Assembly: GCF_000144625.1 (NCBI RefSeq)
Contig: NC_014376.1
Location: forward strand, 2,914,001-2,978,000
Length of the DNA: 64,000 nt
Direction: 5' to 3'
Origin: [Clostridium] saccharolyticum WM1
Lineage (GTDB): Bacteria; Bacillota; Clostridia; Lachnospirales; Lachnospiraceae
Shown: positions 27,089 through 36,843 of the stretch, piece after piece
Layout of the letters: the number at the start of each line of letters is the position of its first letter
Numbering within the stretch: the stretch's first letter is position 1
Notes under the pieces: generated by a model
Told to the model about the DNA's origin: nothing
Database searches by the model: none
Seen by the model: only the letters and a program-made list of their open reading frames with translations
Translations under genes and position numbers: made by a program

Positions 27089-28279
27089 ATGCATGCAGTT
27101 CGAAATATCAGATTATGTACAAAAGATTGTCTTTGTCTCTATGTATGTCCATCTGGCGCAACTGATACAGAAACCGGTCAGATAGATGCAATCAAATGTA
27201 TCAGTGGATGCCGGGCTTGTGTAGATGCCTGCCCTTCCCATGCTATTTCTCTTATTCCTGATGAATTCCCACCGCAGCAGGGCAAATCAAATGCGGTAAT
27301 AAACGCGCTACGTTCTCTGTCTGATAGTAAAATCAAACAGGAACGGATTGCTGAAGCAATAGCAGATACAACTGATAATCCAATTATGCAGCAGTTTGCT
27401 ACCGCAATTTCTAAATCCAACAGGCTCATGGCTGAAGATCTATTGCGTGAATCCGGATATATGCTTCCACAAAGCAATAATGTTAAGGAGCTTCTATCTT
27501 CATTCCTTGAAAAAGAGCAACAGGATGATTTCCCGTTTGAAACAGTAAAAACATTAATACATCTTTTAGATCAAAATTCAGTATCTGCTTTCGCACGTAA
27601 AAAGGAGGAAGAAAAAATGGAACGATATCGTTGTAGTGTATGTGGTTATATTCATGAAGGACCGTTACCGGCGGATTTCAAATGTCCTTTGTGTAAACAA
27701 CCAGCTACTGCATTTGAAAAAATTGAAGAAACAAAAACATCTAAAAACAAATATTCTGGTACACAGACAGAAAAGAATTTGATGGATGCTTTCGCAGGCG
27801 AAAGTCAGGCCAGAAATAAATACACCTATTTTGCAAACATTGCCTCCAGAGAAGGGTATGACCAGATTTCTGAACTCTTCCTAAAAACGGCCCGTAACGA
27901 ACAGGAACACGCAAAACTATGGTATGAAGAACTTGGAAATCTAGGTTCTACTTCTGATAATCTTTTACATGCGGCTGAAGGTGAAAACTATGAGTGGACC
28001 GATATGTACGACCGTTTTGCAAAAGATGCTGAGGCAGAAGGTTTCCCTGAACTTGCAGAGCGCTTCCGCAGAGTTGCCGCTATTGAGAAGGCTCATGAAG
28101 AAAGATACCGCGCCCTTCTTAAAAATGTAGAAATGCAGCAGGTCTTCGAAAAAGGGGAAGATACCATGTGGGAATGTCGCGTCTGCGGACATCTGGTAAT
28201 GGGTAAAAAAGCTCCCGAAGTATGTCCGGTATGTAAATACTCCCAGAGTTACTTCGAAGTTAGAAAAGAAAACTATTAG
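27089..28279 (+). CDS. Ferredoxin-like protein continuous with rubrerythrin
   Basis: 396 codons. Residues ~10-55 carry two cysteine sets of a ferredoxin-like domain ([25 protein letters not shown]); ~60-176 is helical and unassigned; ~180-215 is a rubredoxin (CSVCGY, CPLCK); ~225-355 is the rubrerythrin diiron four-helix bundle ([30 protein letters not shown]); ~360-396 is a second rubredoxin (CRVCGH, CPVCK). AAAGGAGG sits eight bases before an in-frame ATG at 27617, so rubrerythrin (220 residues) is probably also made alone. Rubrerythrin detoxifies hydrogen peroxide in anaerobes. Confidence 0.9.
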   Translation: MHAVRNIRLCTKDCLCLYVCPSGATDTETGQIDAIKCISGCRACVDACPSHAISLIPDEFPPQQGKSNAVINALRSLSDSKIKQERIAEAIADTTDNPIMQQFATAISKSNRLMAEDLLRESGYMLPQSNNVKELLSSFLEKEQQDDFPFETVKTLIHLLDQNSVSAFARKKEEEKMERYRCSVCGYIHEGPLPADFKCPLCKQPATAFEKIEETKTSKNKYSGTQTEKNLMDAFAGESQARNKYTYFANIASREGYDQISELFLKTARNEQEHAKLWYEELGNLGSTSDNLLHAAEGENYEWTDMYDRFAKDAEAEGFPELAERFRRVAAIEKAHEERYRALLKNVEMQQVFEKGEDTMWECRVCGHLVMGKKAPEVCPVCKYSQSYFEVRKENY

Positions 28280-28289
28280 ACCTTATATA

Positions 28290-28312
28290 GTGAAATGATA
28301 AATCATTTTCAC
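28290..28312. terminator. Weak hairpin between convergent genes
   Basis: GTGAAATGA/TCATTTTCAC hairpin in the 60-base gap between the rubrerythrin and thrS ends. Confidence 0.4.
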
Positions 28313-28340
28313 TCTTCAAAACTAATAAAAATCAATAGGT

Positions 28341-30230
28341 TTATCTATCGCTTTTTATAAGATCAATAATCTTTTCTATACTCATAATTCCAATATCACC
28401 TTGCTCTCTGCTTCTTACTGAAAGCATCCCTGTTTCTGCTTCCTTTTCACCAAGTATAAGCATATACGGAACCTTTTCAAGCTGTGCTTCCCGAATCTTG
28501 TATCCTATCTTCTCATCACGTTCATCCATTTCACAACGGATATCGGCTTTCTTTAATTTCATCAATACTTCTTTCGAATAGGTACTGAATTTTTCTGAAA
28601 TAGGCAGGATTTTAATCTGTACCGGTGCCAGCCATACCGGGAACTTTCCGGCAAAATGTTCAATTAATATTCCGATAAATCTTTCAATAGAGCCGAATAC
28701 TACTCTGTGTATCATAATTGGCCTATGCTTTTCGCCATCAGCACCTATATATTCAGCTTCAAATCGTTGTGGCAATTGGAAATCCAATTGTATTGTTCCG
28801 CACTGCCAGGTTCTTCCTATTGAATCTTCAAGATGGAAATCAATCTTCGGTCCATAGAATGCTCCATCGCCTTCATTTACTACATAATTCATCTGAAGTT
28901 CATCGAGTGCTTTTCTTAATCCACATGTCGCAATCTCCCAATCCGCTTCACTGCCAATACTGTTTTCAGGTTTTGTAGACAATTCGACATGATATTTAAA
29001 ACCGAATTTACTATAGACTTCATCAATGAGACGAACAACTCCTTTGATCTCGTCTGTTATCTGTTCCTGTGTCATATAGATATGAGCGTCATCCTGAGTA
29101 AAACAACGCACTCTCATAAGTCCATGTAATGCTCCTGATTTTTCATGTCTGTGAACTAATCCCAATTCTCCCATTCTGATTGGTAATTCTCTATAAGAAT
29201 GGGGAACCGATTTATAAACCAACAATCCTCCGGGGCAATTCATTGGCTTTATAGCAAAATCTTCCTCATCAATTTTTGTGGTATACATATTATCTTTATA
29301 ATGATCCCAATGCCCTGAGGTTTCCCACAGTTTTCTGCTTAGCATCATAGGAGTTGAAATTTCTACATATCTTTCACGCTCATGTATTTTTCTCCAGTAA
29401 TCTATTAGAAGGTTTTTCAGTATCATTCCTTTTGGAAGAAAAAACGGAAATCCCGGTCCTTCATCCATCAAAGTAAATAACCCCAGCTCTTTACCCAATT
29501 TTCTATGATCACGTTTTTTTGCTTCTTCCATTCTTGTTAAATATTCTTCTAATTCTGAGCTCTTTGGAAATGATGTACCATAAATTCTAGTCAGCATTTT
29601 ATTTTTTTCATTACCGCGCCAATAGGCACCTGCAACTGACGTCAGTTTGAAAGCCTTAACATATTTAGTACTTAACAAATGAGGCCCTGCACACAAATCA
29701 ACAAAGTCTCCCTGTTCGTAAAAGCTGATTTCCTCATCTTTCGGTAAATCATTAATCAACTGGACTTTATAATCTTCTCCTCTTTTCTTCATAAAGGCGA
29801 TCGCTTCATCTCTATTTAACGTAAATCTTTTAATCTCAAAATTTTCTTTCACGATTTTCTTCATTTCGTTCTCAATAGCAGATAAGTCATCATTGCTAAT
29901 TGCTTTTTCAAAATCAAAATCGTAGTAAAATCCGTCTTCTATCGCCGGTCCTATCGCTAGCTTTGCACCCGGATACAGCCTTTTTATTGCTTGAGCCAAA
30001 ATGTGTGAAGTTGTATGCCGGAACGATGATTTTCCCTTTTCATCTTCAAATGTTAGTATAGAAAGGCTACTGTCTTCATTAATTTCATATCTTAAATCTA
30101 CCAAATTACCATTAACCTCACCGGCACATGCTACCCGCGCTAATCCTTCGCTTAATTCTTTAGTAATTTTAATTACAGTAATAGGTTTCTCATAATTTCT
30201 TACCGCACCATCTTTTAGTTGAATTTTCAT
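28341..30230 (-). CDS. thrS: Threonyl-tRNA synthetase
   Basis: 629 residues, full length: N-terminal TGS domain, HxxxH editing/SAD domain (RHTTSHILAQA, with later YCxxH-like CAGPHLLST), and a class II core with motif 2 MRVRCFTQDDAHIY, the zinc ligands C and H (MNCPGG, IHRVVFGSIERF) and the C-terminal anticodon domain. Charges tRNA-Thr in the cytoplasm. ATG 30230 has GGAGAAGG upstream. No T-box leader was seen in the short upstream gap, so it may depend on an upstream promoter or be a second thrS copy. Confidence 0.97.
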   Translation of the reverse strand: MKIQLKDGAVRNYEKPITVIKITKELSEGLARVACAGEVNGNLVDLRYEINEDSSLSILTFEDEKGKSSFRHTTSHILAQAIKRLYPGAKLAIGPAIEDGFYYDFDFEKAISNDDLSAIENEMKKIVKENFEIKRFTLNRDEAIAFMKKRGEDYKVQLINDLPKDEEISFYEQGDFVDLCAGPHLLSTKYVKAFKLTSVAGAYWRGNEKNKMLTRIYGTSFPKSSELEEYLTRMEEAKKRDHRKLGKELGLFTLMDEGPGFPFFLPKGMILKNLLIDYWRKIHERERYVEISTPMMLSRKLWETSGHWDHYKDNMYTTKIDEEDFAIKPMNCPGGLLVYKSVPHSYRELPIRMGELGLVHRHEKSGALHGLMRVRCFTQDDAHIYMTQEQITDEIKGVVRLIDEVYSKFGFKYHVELSTKPENSIGSEADWEIATCGLRKALDELQMNYVVNEGDGAFYGPKIDFHLEDSIGRTWQCGTIQLDFQLPQRFEAEYIGADGEKHRPIMIHRVVFGSIERFIGILIEHFAGKFPVWLAPVQIKILPISEKFSTYSKEVLMKLKKADIRCEMDERDEKIGYKIREAQLEKVPYMLILGEKEAETGMLSVRSREQGDIGIMSIEKIIDLIKSDR

Positions 30231-30291
30231 ACTTCCTTCTCCTACTATTATTTTTAATATAAAATGCAGTTTTTCCAACTTATAATGTTAT

Positions 30292-30318
30292 GATACCCCT
30301 GACATCGCCAGGGGTATC
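30292..30318 (-). terminator. Hairpin between the flavoprotein gene and thrS
   Basis: Perfect 10-bp stem GATACCCCTG/CAGGGGTATC, seven-base loop, starting four bases after the flavoprotein stop. No strong T-run. Confidence 0.55.
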
Positions 30319-30322
30319 GATA

Positions 30323-31672
30323 TTATTTCTTCAATTTCATAAGTACTGCCTCAGCGGCCTTGATAAGCGGATATGCGGCAGGAGATGCTGTCAGCATAGG
30401 TTGCGTTCCTATCTGTGCCACCAGCAAATCAGTTAATGTAAAGCCGCCCTGAATGATGAAGCCTATTACATTTGTTAGTTCTCCCGCACTGGTTCCACCG
30501 ATTATCTCACCACCAAGAATTTTCTTACTATCTTTTGATACGATTAATTTTACCTTTTGCTTATGCGCGTTGTCTAATTTACCCGGATGGCGGTCAATTC
30601 CGGTGAATTCTCCTGTAACAATACTAAATCCTTCATTTAACGCAGCCTGCTCAGTTAATCCCGCAACTCCGTAAGAAGAAGCACCAATATTCGTTGAATA
30701 AATTCCGATCGTTCCACCAAATGACTGATAAGTCGACAGACTATAAAGGTTTAATCCAGCCACTCTTGCTTCCGCACATGCTGTTGATGCAAGCATAATA
30801 CCAGATATTTTACCTGTTGCAAAATCTCTTTTTTCCGCACAATCCCCTACTGCAAATATATCTTTTTCTGTTGTTCTCATGTATTGATCTACTTTAATAA
30901 AACCCTTTTCGTTAAGCTGCAGGCCCATATTTTGTGCCAATTCTGCATTTGGACGGTATCCCATAGATAAAATCACCGCATCTGCCTCTATTAGCTCACC
31001 GTTCGCAAGCTTGATTTTCTCTACTTTATCAGTTCCAATTATTTGTTCAACACCTATTCCCGTGATTACATTTACGCCCCTTGATTTTAATTGTTCCTCA
31101 GCATCCACCGCAACTCCTTCATCAAAGGCAAGTCCCAATATATGTGGCAGTATTTCTACTAAGGTTACGTTCTTTCCTGCTTTATTGATTTCATCCGATA
31201 TTTCAACACCAATAAAACCAGCTCCTACAACAACTATATTTTTGAAATTCTTTAAACATTCCATCAGATGATCCAGATATACTTTGCTTTTCGGAACCGT
31301 AAACACGTTACTTAATTCACTGCCTTTTAACCAGCCTGGCTTAACAGGAAGAGATCCGGTTGCCAGAACCAATTTATCAAAATTAATATCCGTACCACTT
31401 TCTGTTCTGCATATCCTTTTTTCTTTTTCTATATCAATTACAGTATCAATTCTAATTTCGACACCTAGCTGAATAAGTCCGCCATCCGGTAGAATATTAC
31501 CGTCAGAATTGCCTAATGTTCCGAAAATATAAGGAATGCCACACGGGATCATAACTTTTTCTTCTTTACGAATTAACATAACCTCTTTATCAGGGTTATT
31601 TAATTTTGCAGTCATCGCAGCTACCAACCCTGCAGCACTGCCGCCAATTACTAAAACATCAACATTTTTCAT
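30323..31672 (-). CDS. CoA-disulfide reductase/NADH oxidase-like flavoprotein
   Basis: 449 residues. FAD-binding GGSAAGLVAAMTA at the start; a redox cysteine in MIPCGIPYIFG (~43) as in the single-cysteine CoADR/Nox family; NAD-binding VVGAGFIGVE at ~150; second FAD motif DIFAVGDCAE at ~280; C-terminal dimer domain. Start ATG 31672 follows AAAGGTGG. Downstream of NifU-like and Mrp genes on the same strand, pointing to redox or iron-sulfur metabolism. Confidence 0.9.
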   Translation of the reverse strand: MKNVDVLVIGGSAAGLVAAMTAKLNNPDKEVMLIRKEEKVMIPCGIPYIFGTLGNSDGNILPDGGLIQLGVEIRIDTVIDIEKEKRICRTESGTDINFDKLVLATGSLPVKPGWLKGSELSNVFTVPKSKVYLDHLMECLKNFKNIVVVGAGFIGVEISDEINKAGKNVTLVEILPHILGLAFDEGVAVDAEEQLKSRGVNVITGIGVEQIIGTDKVEKIKLANGELIEADAVILSMGYRPNAELAQNMGLQLNEKGFIKVDQYMRTTEKDIFAVGDCAEKRDFATGKISGIMLASTACAEARVAGLNLYSLSTYQSFGGTIGIYSTNIGASSYGVAGLTEQAALNEGFSIVTGEFTGIDRHPGKLDNAHKQKVKLIVSKDSKKILGGEIIGGTSAGELTNVIGFIIQGGFTLTDLLVAQIGTQPMLTASPAAYPLIKAAEAVLMKLKK

Positions 31673-31740
31673 TCTTATCCACCTTTCCATTGCTTAATTA
31701 TAAATTGAGCTTTCATGATACAAATCATTTATGAATAAAT

Positions 31741-32142
31741 CTATTTCATAAACTTTTCTCTGATTACAACTTGGTACTGATAGTCTTTAATCGCATTTCG
31801 CAATGCTTTTGCACCCAATACCGAACAATGCATTTTATTTTCAGGTAGTCCTCCTAATGCTGCCGCGATATCTTCATCTGTTATTTTTAAAGCCTCTTCA
31901 ATCGTTTTACCTTTCGCAAGTTCCGTTGTCATACTGCTGGATGCCACTGCAGCGACACAACCAACGACCAAAAAACTAATATCTTCGATCACTTCATTCC
32001 TTACTTTTATATATATTTTCAAATGATCTCCGCAGTCAGCATCTCCATAGCTTCCAATGCCGTCTGCATTTTCCATACTACCGCAATTACGAGGTGAATT
32101 GAAATGGTCAATTACTGTCTCCGTAAATGAAGCACAATACAT
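31741..32142 (-). CDS. NifU/IscU-like iron-sulfur cluster scaffold (copy 1)
   Basis: 133 residues. The three scaffold cysteines are in DADCGDH, VVGCVAAVASS and KMHCSVLG. It begins with ETVIDHFNSPRNCGSM, the typical IscU/NifU N-terminus. Assembles [Fe-S] clusters in the cytoplasm. Very similar to the copy at 33455-33847, so a duplication. No cysteine desulfurase gene is visible in the window. Confidence 0.93.
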   Translation of the reverse strand: MYCASFTETVIDHFNSPRNCGSMENADGIGSYGDADCGDHLKIYIKVRNEVIEDISFLVVGCVAAVASSSMTTELAKGKTIEEALKITDEDIAAALGGLPENKMHCSVLGAKALRNAIKDYQYQVVIREKFMK

Positions 32143-32235
32143 AGCATCACTTCCAATCTTTGTTCAATATTGAATATTCTCTAATGAAATACACTCAAAA
32201 TTATTAGCATATATTATCTAATAGTATTGCTATTT

Positions 32236-33090
32236 TTAAGATATCTCCTTAGCAAAAATGTTTTCTATCTGTTTAGCAGCATCTGCCAAACAATCACAAT
32301 CAAATCTCTCAAATTCACCCTTATCAACTAATTGTGCAATCACCGGATCAATTGGTATTCTTCCTAAGATATCTACTCCAATTTCCTTCGATATCTCTTC
32401 TGATTTACTTTTACCAAAGAGATTTATTTCTTTTCCGCAATCAGGACATTTGACATAGCTCATATTTTCAACTAAACCTAAAACAGAAATATTCATCATT
32501 TTTGCCATATTATATGCCTTCTTAACAATCATGGAAACCAAATCCTGCGGTGAAGTAACAATCACTATACCATCTAATGGAATCGATTGGAATACGGTTA
32601 ACGGAACGTCTCCTGTTCCCGGTGGCATATCGATTAATAAATAATCCAACTCTCCCCAGTATACCTCTGTCCAAAATTGCTTTACTGTATTAGCAAGTAT
32701 TGGTCCCCTCCAAATTACCGGATCATCTTCCTGCTCAAGAAGTAAATTAACCGACATAACCTGAATATTATTATGGGTATGTTCTGGAATAATTCCAAGT
32801 TCATTTCCCTTTGCTTTTTTTGTAATTCCAAACATTTTAGGTATGGAAGGACCTGTAATATCAGCATCCAAGATTCCAATGTTATATCCCTTTCTACTTA
32901 ATAATACCGCCAACATTGAAGTAACGAAAGATTTACCAACTCCTCCTTTGCCACTCACAACACCAATCACATTTTTCACAGAGCTATACATATTTAATTC
33001 TTCATATAAGCTTTGTTTGCTGTGTTCACATCCCTCACATGTTTCCTTTGTACATCCACTGTCTGAACATCCTTTTGCCTTTTCTTCCAT
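32236..33090 (-). CDS. Mrp/NBP35-type iron-sulfur carrier ATPase
   Basis: 284 residues. A short cysteine-rich N-terminus (CSDSGCTKETCEGCEH) precedes the deviant Walker A VVSGKGGVGKS (~46-56); DADITGPSIP, LLIDMPPGTGD and MSYVKCPDCG (CxxC cluster-binding pair) follow. These P-loop proteins carry and transfer Fe-S clusters. It lies between two NifU-like genes, a natural pairing. Confidence 0.94.
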   Translation of the reverse strand: MEEKAKGCSDSGCTKETCEGCEHSKQSLYEELNMYSSVKNVIGVVSGKGGVGKSFVTSMLAVLLSRKGYNIGILDADITGPSIPKMFGITKKAKGNELGIIPEHTHNNIQVMSVNLLLEQEDDPVIWRGPILANTVKQFWTEVYWGELDYLLIDMPPGTGDVPLTVFQSIPLDGIVIVTSPQDLVSMIVKKAYNMAKMMNISVLGLVENMSYVKCPDCGKEINLFGKSKSEEISKEIGVDILGRIPIDPVIAQLVDKGEFERFDCDCLADAAKQIENIFAKEIS

Positions 33091-33157
33091 TGCGATAACT
33101 CCTATCCTTAATATTTATTTACTAACAAATTTTACACATTACGTAAAATTGTGTTTC

Positions 33158-33403
33158 CTAAATCAAGTTGATTTGAGAAAAATCAATATTTCCTTCTTCA
33201 TTAACCAGATTTTCATTTGCATGAACGTATTCTACTTTTCCAATAAACATTTCATGTGACCCCGTCATAATCGAATCTACAACTGTACACTCAATATTTA
33301 CTGGACAATCAGTTAAAATAGAAGCATTTACTATTTTTCCTTCTTCAAGTTTTACATTCATGTCTGCTAGTTTATTACAGTCTCTTTTACTATACTTTCC
33401 CAT
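33158..33403 (-). pseudogene. C-terminal fragment of a flavoredoxin/flavin reductase gene
   Basis: 81 codons. MGKYSKRDCNKLA matches the (C)GKYSGRD segment in the middle of flavoredoxins, and CPVNIECTVVD with SHEMFIGKVEYVHAN matches their C-terminal part. The first ~100 residues with the FMN-binding site are missing. The remainder lies in the NifU2-Mrp gene string, so a deletion inside the operon is likely. Confidence 0.75.
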
Positions 33404-33454
33404 TTGTCCCCTTCGAGGGACTATTCAATGTTCTGATTGCAAGCTGTTTCCTCC

Positions 33455-33847
33455 TTAATCATTATTTCTTTCATAATAATTCATAATTGCATTCTTTAGT
33501 GCACTTGCTCCAAGCACAGAACAATGCATCTTACTTTCTGGAAGCCCATCTAATGCATTTGATATATCATTATCCGTAATCTTAAAAGCCTCTTCTAAGG
33601 TCTTTCCCTTCGCAAGTTCCGTTGTTATACTGCTCGATGCTACCGCTGCTACGCAGCCAAAAACTAAAAAGCTGATTTCGGCAATGATATTGTCCTTTAC
33701 TTTTATATAAATAGTCAATGAGTCTCCACATTCAGGTTCACCAAAATGGCCTTCACCATCCGGTTCTACCATACTTCCAACATTTCTTGGACTCATAAAA
33801 TGTTCTATCACTTTATCTGTATACATATCCCAGTTCATAACGCCCAT
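33455..33847 (-). CDS. NifU/IscU-like iron-sulfur cluster scaffold (copy 2)
   Basis: 130 residues with the three cysteine motifs EPECGDS, VFGCVAAVASS and KMHCSVLG. First gene of the string NifU2, flavoredoxin remnant, Mrp, NifU1. Preceded by a TTGACA promoter that overlaps the shared ATGCCCA operator motif (33913-33955). Confidence 0.93.
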   Translation of the reverse strand: MGVMNWDMYTDKVIEHFMSPRNVGSMVEPDGEGHFGEPECGDSLTIYIKVKDNIIAEISFLVFGCVAAVASSSITTELAKGKTLEEAFKITDNDISNALDGLPESKMHCSVLGASALKNAIMNYYERNND

Positions 33848-33912
33848 CCTATCGATAATTTAATCAATATCCATATCCAAATTTACTCAATCAGATTCTT
33901 TATTTTGGTCTT

Positions 33913-33955
33913 ATGCTCATTAAAATATTTTAATGCAATTTTGGGCATATGTCAA
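33913..33955 (-). promoter_or_regulatory. Promoter and shared operator, site A (NifU-like operon)
   Basis: TTGACA (33950-33955), 17-base spacer, TAAAAT (33927-33932) on the minus strand. The spacer starts with TATGCCCA; a second, inverted half-site ATGCTCAT lies at 33913-33920. Confidence 0.65.
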
Positions 33956-34017
33956 TATTATATTGGATAATTATTGTATACTAGAAGAAACGATAAACCG
34001 GTTCTTTTCCAGAAATT

Positions 34018-34070
34018 AAAAAATGCTATATGACCGCTTTCCATTTAAGGAAACAGCCTATAGCACTTTT
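34018..34070 (-). terminator. Terminator after the DUF134 gene
   Basis: On the minus strand AAAAAGTGCTATAGGCTGTTTCC pairs (with two interruptions) with the segment ending GGAAAGCGGTCATATAGCA, followed by TTTTTTAATTT. Confidence 0.7.
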
Positions 34071-34102
34071 TAACCATTCCATATATAATAACAATTTTGT
34101 GT

Positions 34103-34579
34103 TTAAAAATCCATTCTACCATGCCGCCAGCAATTCTTATGACAAAACTTACCTTTACAATTGTCTTCACATATTATCTTAACCGATCCACAGTCCGGGC
34201 AAGCATACTGCCCCTTTTTGATAGCATCTAAGTTTTCGAAGCTTTCCTTCCACTCTTTTCCGCAATCCAGACATCTGATTGGGCATATATTCCGTGTAAA
34301 ATTACCTCCTTCAATGCGAATCATTTTTCCATTGATCAAGCTATCTGCAACTTTCTCTCTAGCAGATAAAAGTATACGCTGAAAGGTCGGCCTTGATACT
34401 TCCATGCGCTCTGCGCATTCTCCCTGTTCCAACCCTTCCAAATCCTTTAATCTAATTGCTTCTAGTTCCTCAAGCTTTAAGATATTTTCCGGCAACTCTT
34501 CTACATCCGTTTCTGATGGTACAAAATATGGGATTGCCGGTATATGTTCAATTTTTCTCCATTTTGTAGGTCTTGCCAT
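34103..34579 (-). CDS. DUF134-family DNA-binding protein
   Basis: 158 residues. N-terminus MARPTKWRKIEHIP, a helix-turn-helix with LEAIRLKDLEGLEQGECAE and VSRPTFQRILLSAR, then two zinc-binding-like pairs CLDCG and CPDCG and a Cys/His tail (CKGKFCHKNC). DUF134 proteins are predicted sigma-like regulators commonly linked to DUF5320, NifX and MinD-like ferredoxin ATPases, all found here. It is a candidate for the factor acting on the shared operator. Same strand and close to DUF89 and def. Confidence 0.9.
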   Translation of the reverse strand: MARPTKWRKIEHIPAIPYFVPSETDVEELPENILKLEELEAIRLKDLEGLEQGECAERMEVSRPTFQRILLSAREKVADSLINGKMIRIEGGNFTRNICPIRCLDCGKEWKESFENLDAIKKGQYACPDCGSVKIICEDNCKGKFCHKNCWRHGRMDF

Positions 34580-34601
34580 TTTTGACTCCTTTATATAAGA
34601 A

Positions 34602-35453
34602 TTATTTTATGCCATTGTATTTGAATATGTATTCATTTAAGTTTGCATTCAGTTTACGGGAGATCATTGGGCACTTTGCCTTTAATAAGAAAAAAACATT
34701 ATTGTTTTCATCCGAAAGTGCTTCATAATTTCCCTGTCCCTTACTTATTATAATATCCGATTTATTAAAAATGTCAATGAATTCATCGCCACAATCCTCT
34801 AATATGAGACCTGGTGCATTACAACCAGTTGAAACAATTCTTGCAACTTCGCTTAGCCCAGAAGCAATTGCATCCTTTTCTGTTACGTCATTGATAATTG
34901 GTTCACTTCTCACAGCATAGGTAACAGTAACTCCAGACAATGATTCAATTAACATTTTATCAAATACCGTCTCACCATTGTTATCACCAACAATTAGTAT
35001 ATTGGATGCTTCCTTCAGCTTGCTTTTAAATATTTCGATATCACAAATGGAAAAATTTTTATCTAGTTCTGTCTCAATGCATTTTGTTAGATTGATATCT
35101 TTGTATACAGCCGCATCAATATTATTTCCCGTTGCTGCAATCTTTAATGCCCAATATATTTTATCATCCTTACAATTTAAAAACTCTTTTAAATATGGAT
35201 AAATACTTATTGCAGCTTCTAAATCATTCTCCTTAATTTTTGAATATGGATCCATATTTCCCGTCTGGGTCTTAATAATCTGATGAATACCCCGTGCCAA
35301 ATCAGGTGAGTTCCGATATGATTTGTAATTCAGGAGTAATCTAATAGTTTCTTCTACTACTTTTTCCTGGATTTCTATATCATCAGTTACTATTCTGGAT
35401 GCCTCTAGTGCTTGTCTCAGCATACAGGGCACACAATCTAGAAATAATTTCAT
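34602..35453 (-). CDS. DUF89/ARMT1-like metal-dependent phosphatase
   Basis: 283 residues. Starts with the family signature [15 protein letters not shown] (CxxC), then [21 protein letters not shown] (catalytic Asp-Asn metal site) and [15 protein letters not shown]. Family members are Mn/Ni-dependent phosphatases acting on damaged or reactive sugar phosphates. The start overlaps the peptide deformylase stop by four bases, so both are translated together. Confidence 0.9.
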   Translation of the reverse strand: MKLFLDCVPCMLRQALEASRIVTDDIEIQEKVVEETIRLLLNYKSYRNSPDLARGIHQIIKTQTGNMDPYSKIKENDLEAAISIYPYLKEFLNCKDDKIYWALKIAATGNNIDAAVYKDINLTKCIETELDKNFSICDIEIFKSKLKEASNILIVGDNNGETVFDKMLIESLSGVTVTYAVRSEPIINDVTEKDAIASGLSEVARIVSTGCNAPGLILEDCGDEFIDIFNKSDIIISKGQGNYEALSDENNNVFFLLKAKCPMISRKLNANLNEYIFKYNGIK

Positions 35454-35950
35454 TGTATCCTCCGACTCCGTTCATTCTGATTATCAACATTTGAATCTGG
35501 TACTATTTTATCAATAAATAAAACTCCATTCAGATGATCAATCTCATGGCAAATTGCCCGTGCCAATAAATCAGTACCTTCTAACTCAAAATATGCTCCT
35601 GTCTCATTCTGAGCTTTAATACGTACTTTTTGAGGCCGAACCACTTCTCCTGATATACCGGGCACACTTAAGCACCCTTCCATCCCCTGCTGTTGTCCCG
35701 ATTGCTCCATAATCTCAGGATTAATAAGTTTAATCAGCCCCGCACCAATATCGATTACTACTAATCTCTTTAACACTCCAACTTGTGGAGCTGCCAAGCC
35801 TACTCCCTCTTCCTGATACATCGTATCTGCCATATCTTCTAATAATGTTAGCACTTTATTGTCTATATTTTCAACTTTTTTTGCTTGCTTTCGCAATATA
35901 GTATTATTTTCCTTATTATTTCTAATATTTCTATATGCCATATAATCCAT
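35450..35950 (-). CDS. def: Peptide deformylase
   Basis: 166 residues. Motif 1 [10 protein letters not shown] (~50), motif 2 EGCLSVPG (metal Cys), motif 3 [11 protein letters not shown] (metal His pair and catalytic Glu). Removes the formyl group from new proteins. The company of DUF89, DUF134 and DUF5320 genes is unusual, so this may be an accessory copy. Confidence 0.96.
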   Translation of the reverse strand: MDYMAYRNIRNNKENNTILRKQAKKVENIDNKVLTLLEDMADTMYQEEGVGLAAPQVGVLKRLVVIDIGAGLIKLINPEIMEQSGQQQGMEGCLSVPGISGEVVRPQKVRIKAQNETGAYFELEGTDLLARAICHEIDHLNGVLFIDKIVPDSNVDNQNERSRRIQ

Positions 35951-36020
35951 CCTTTGAATTCATGAAAATTTAACGTGAAGTGAATATTTAATTGATTTAT
36001 CACTTTATCTCGTATTTTAA

Positions 36021-36048
36021 GGGAAGCCGGCTATATTGCCGGCCTCCC
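36021..36048 (-). terminator. Hairpin between DUF5320 genes and def
   Basis: GCCGGC-TATATT-GCCGGC inside an outer GGGA/TCCC pairing. Short T-run on the minus strand (CTTCCCTTAAAAT), so it may be a partial terminator. Confidence 0.5.
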
Positions 36049-36060
36049 TAAAGTCACTAA

Positions 36061-36369
36061 CTATTCTTTTGAATCATCCATATCAGCTAATCGTTCTTTC
36101 ACTAGCTTTAATTGATTATTAAGCACAATCTCTTGATTAGTAAGATAAGTCTTTTCATCCATTTCGGGAATATTCACAGAAAAATTGTTTCTTAAATATC
36201 CGGGTATTCCTGTTTCGTTAAATTGCCGACGGTAGCCTCTTTGGCATCCATAGCCACCAACTGCTCTGTTTTGAAAGCGCATTCCATATGCATTATTATA
36301 GCATAGTCCAGCGCCTCTTCCAGTCATCGGTCCCATTCCCATAGGTCCTGTTCCATCTCTTCTTGGCAT
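36061..36369 (-). CDS. DUF5320-family protein (first copy)
   Basis: 102 residues. Starts MPRRDGTGPMGMGPMTGRGAG, the glycine/methionine-rich DUF5320 signature, and has a lysine/glutamate-rich helical C-terminus. AAAAGGAGG precedes the ATG. Function unknown; repeatedly next to NifX and MinD-like genes in anaerobes. Confidence 0.9.
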   Translation of the reverse strand: MPRRDGTGPMGMGPMTGRGAGLCYNNAYGMRFQNRAVGGYGCQRGYRRQFNETGIPGYLRNNFSVNIPEMDEKTYLTNQEIVLNNQLKLVKERLADMDDSKE

Positions 36370-36373
36370 ATTT

Positions 36374-36559
36374 TTACACCTCCTTTTTATTCAAAGCATC
36401 ATTTTTCATTACATACAGGATTATTCCTAATACTCCAAGTATCAAGCTTATTATGCGCATAAAATTATTCGTACTTCTTTCAAAGCAAAATCCAGCGCCT
36501 CTGCCAGTCATTGGTCCCATACCATTTGGGCCTGTTCCATCTCTCCTTGGTATGTCCAT
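36374..36559 (-). CDS. DUF5320-family short protein (second copy)
   Basis: About 61 residues: MDIPRRDGTGPNGMGPMTGR then a hydrophobic helix (IISLILGVLGIILYVM), so a membrane-anchored variant. The codon matching the start of the first copy is ATA, eight bases after GGAGG; the in-frame ATG at 36559 is only two bases from that ribosome site. A mutated start is possible. Confidence 0.75.
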   Translation of the reverse strand: MDIPRRDGTGPNGMGPMTGRGAGFCFERSTNNFMRIISLILGVLGIILYVMKNDALNKKEV

Positions 36560-36642
36560 CACCTCCAGTGAGAAATCAATCTAAACAGAATGTTTGTTGT
36601 TTAGTGTTAATTAGTAACTGCTTACGATAGAGAAATCGCATC

Positions 36643-36792
36643 TTACGGACAGGTTGATATACAAGCCCCGCATTCAATACAGTCGTCATTAATCACCGCC
36701 TTTTCATTTGCCATACTAATTGCCCCAACAGGACAGATCTCTTCACACTGCCTACAACCTATGCACCTGTCTACGTTTACTTTCGCTGCCAA
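36643..36792 (-). CDS. Small 2[4Fe-4S] ferredoxin
   Basis: 49 residues starting at TTG 36792, with AAAGGGG upstream. Two complete clusters: CIGCRQCEEICP and CIECGACISTCP, the second ending the protein. It is the first gene after the promoter/operator at 36.85 kb, followed by both DUF5320 genes. Electron carrier; partner unknown, possibly the NifX/ATPase group under the same operator. Confidence 0.9.
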   Translation of the reverse strand: MAAKVNVDRCIGCRQCEEICPVGAISMANEKAVINDDCIECGACISTCP

Positions 36793-36843
36793 AGAATCAA
36801 CCCCTTTCTATTGTAAAAAGCTTTTATAAGTTATCAGATAATA

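Noticed and set aside
30231..30322. T-box leader for thrS
   Set aside because: The gap is only about 90 bases and shows no AGGGTGGNACCGCG-type box.
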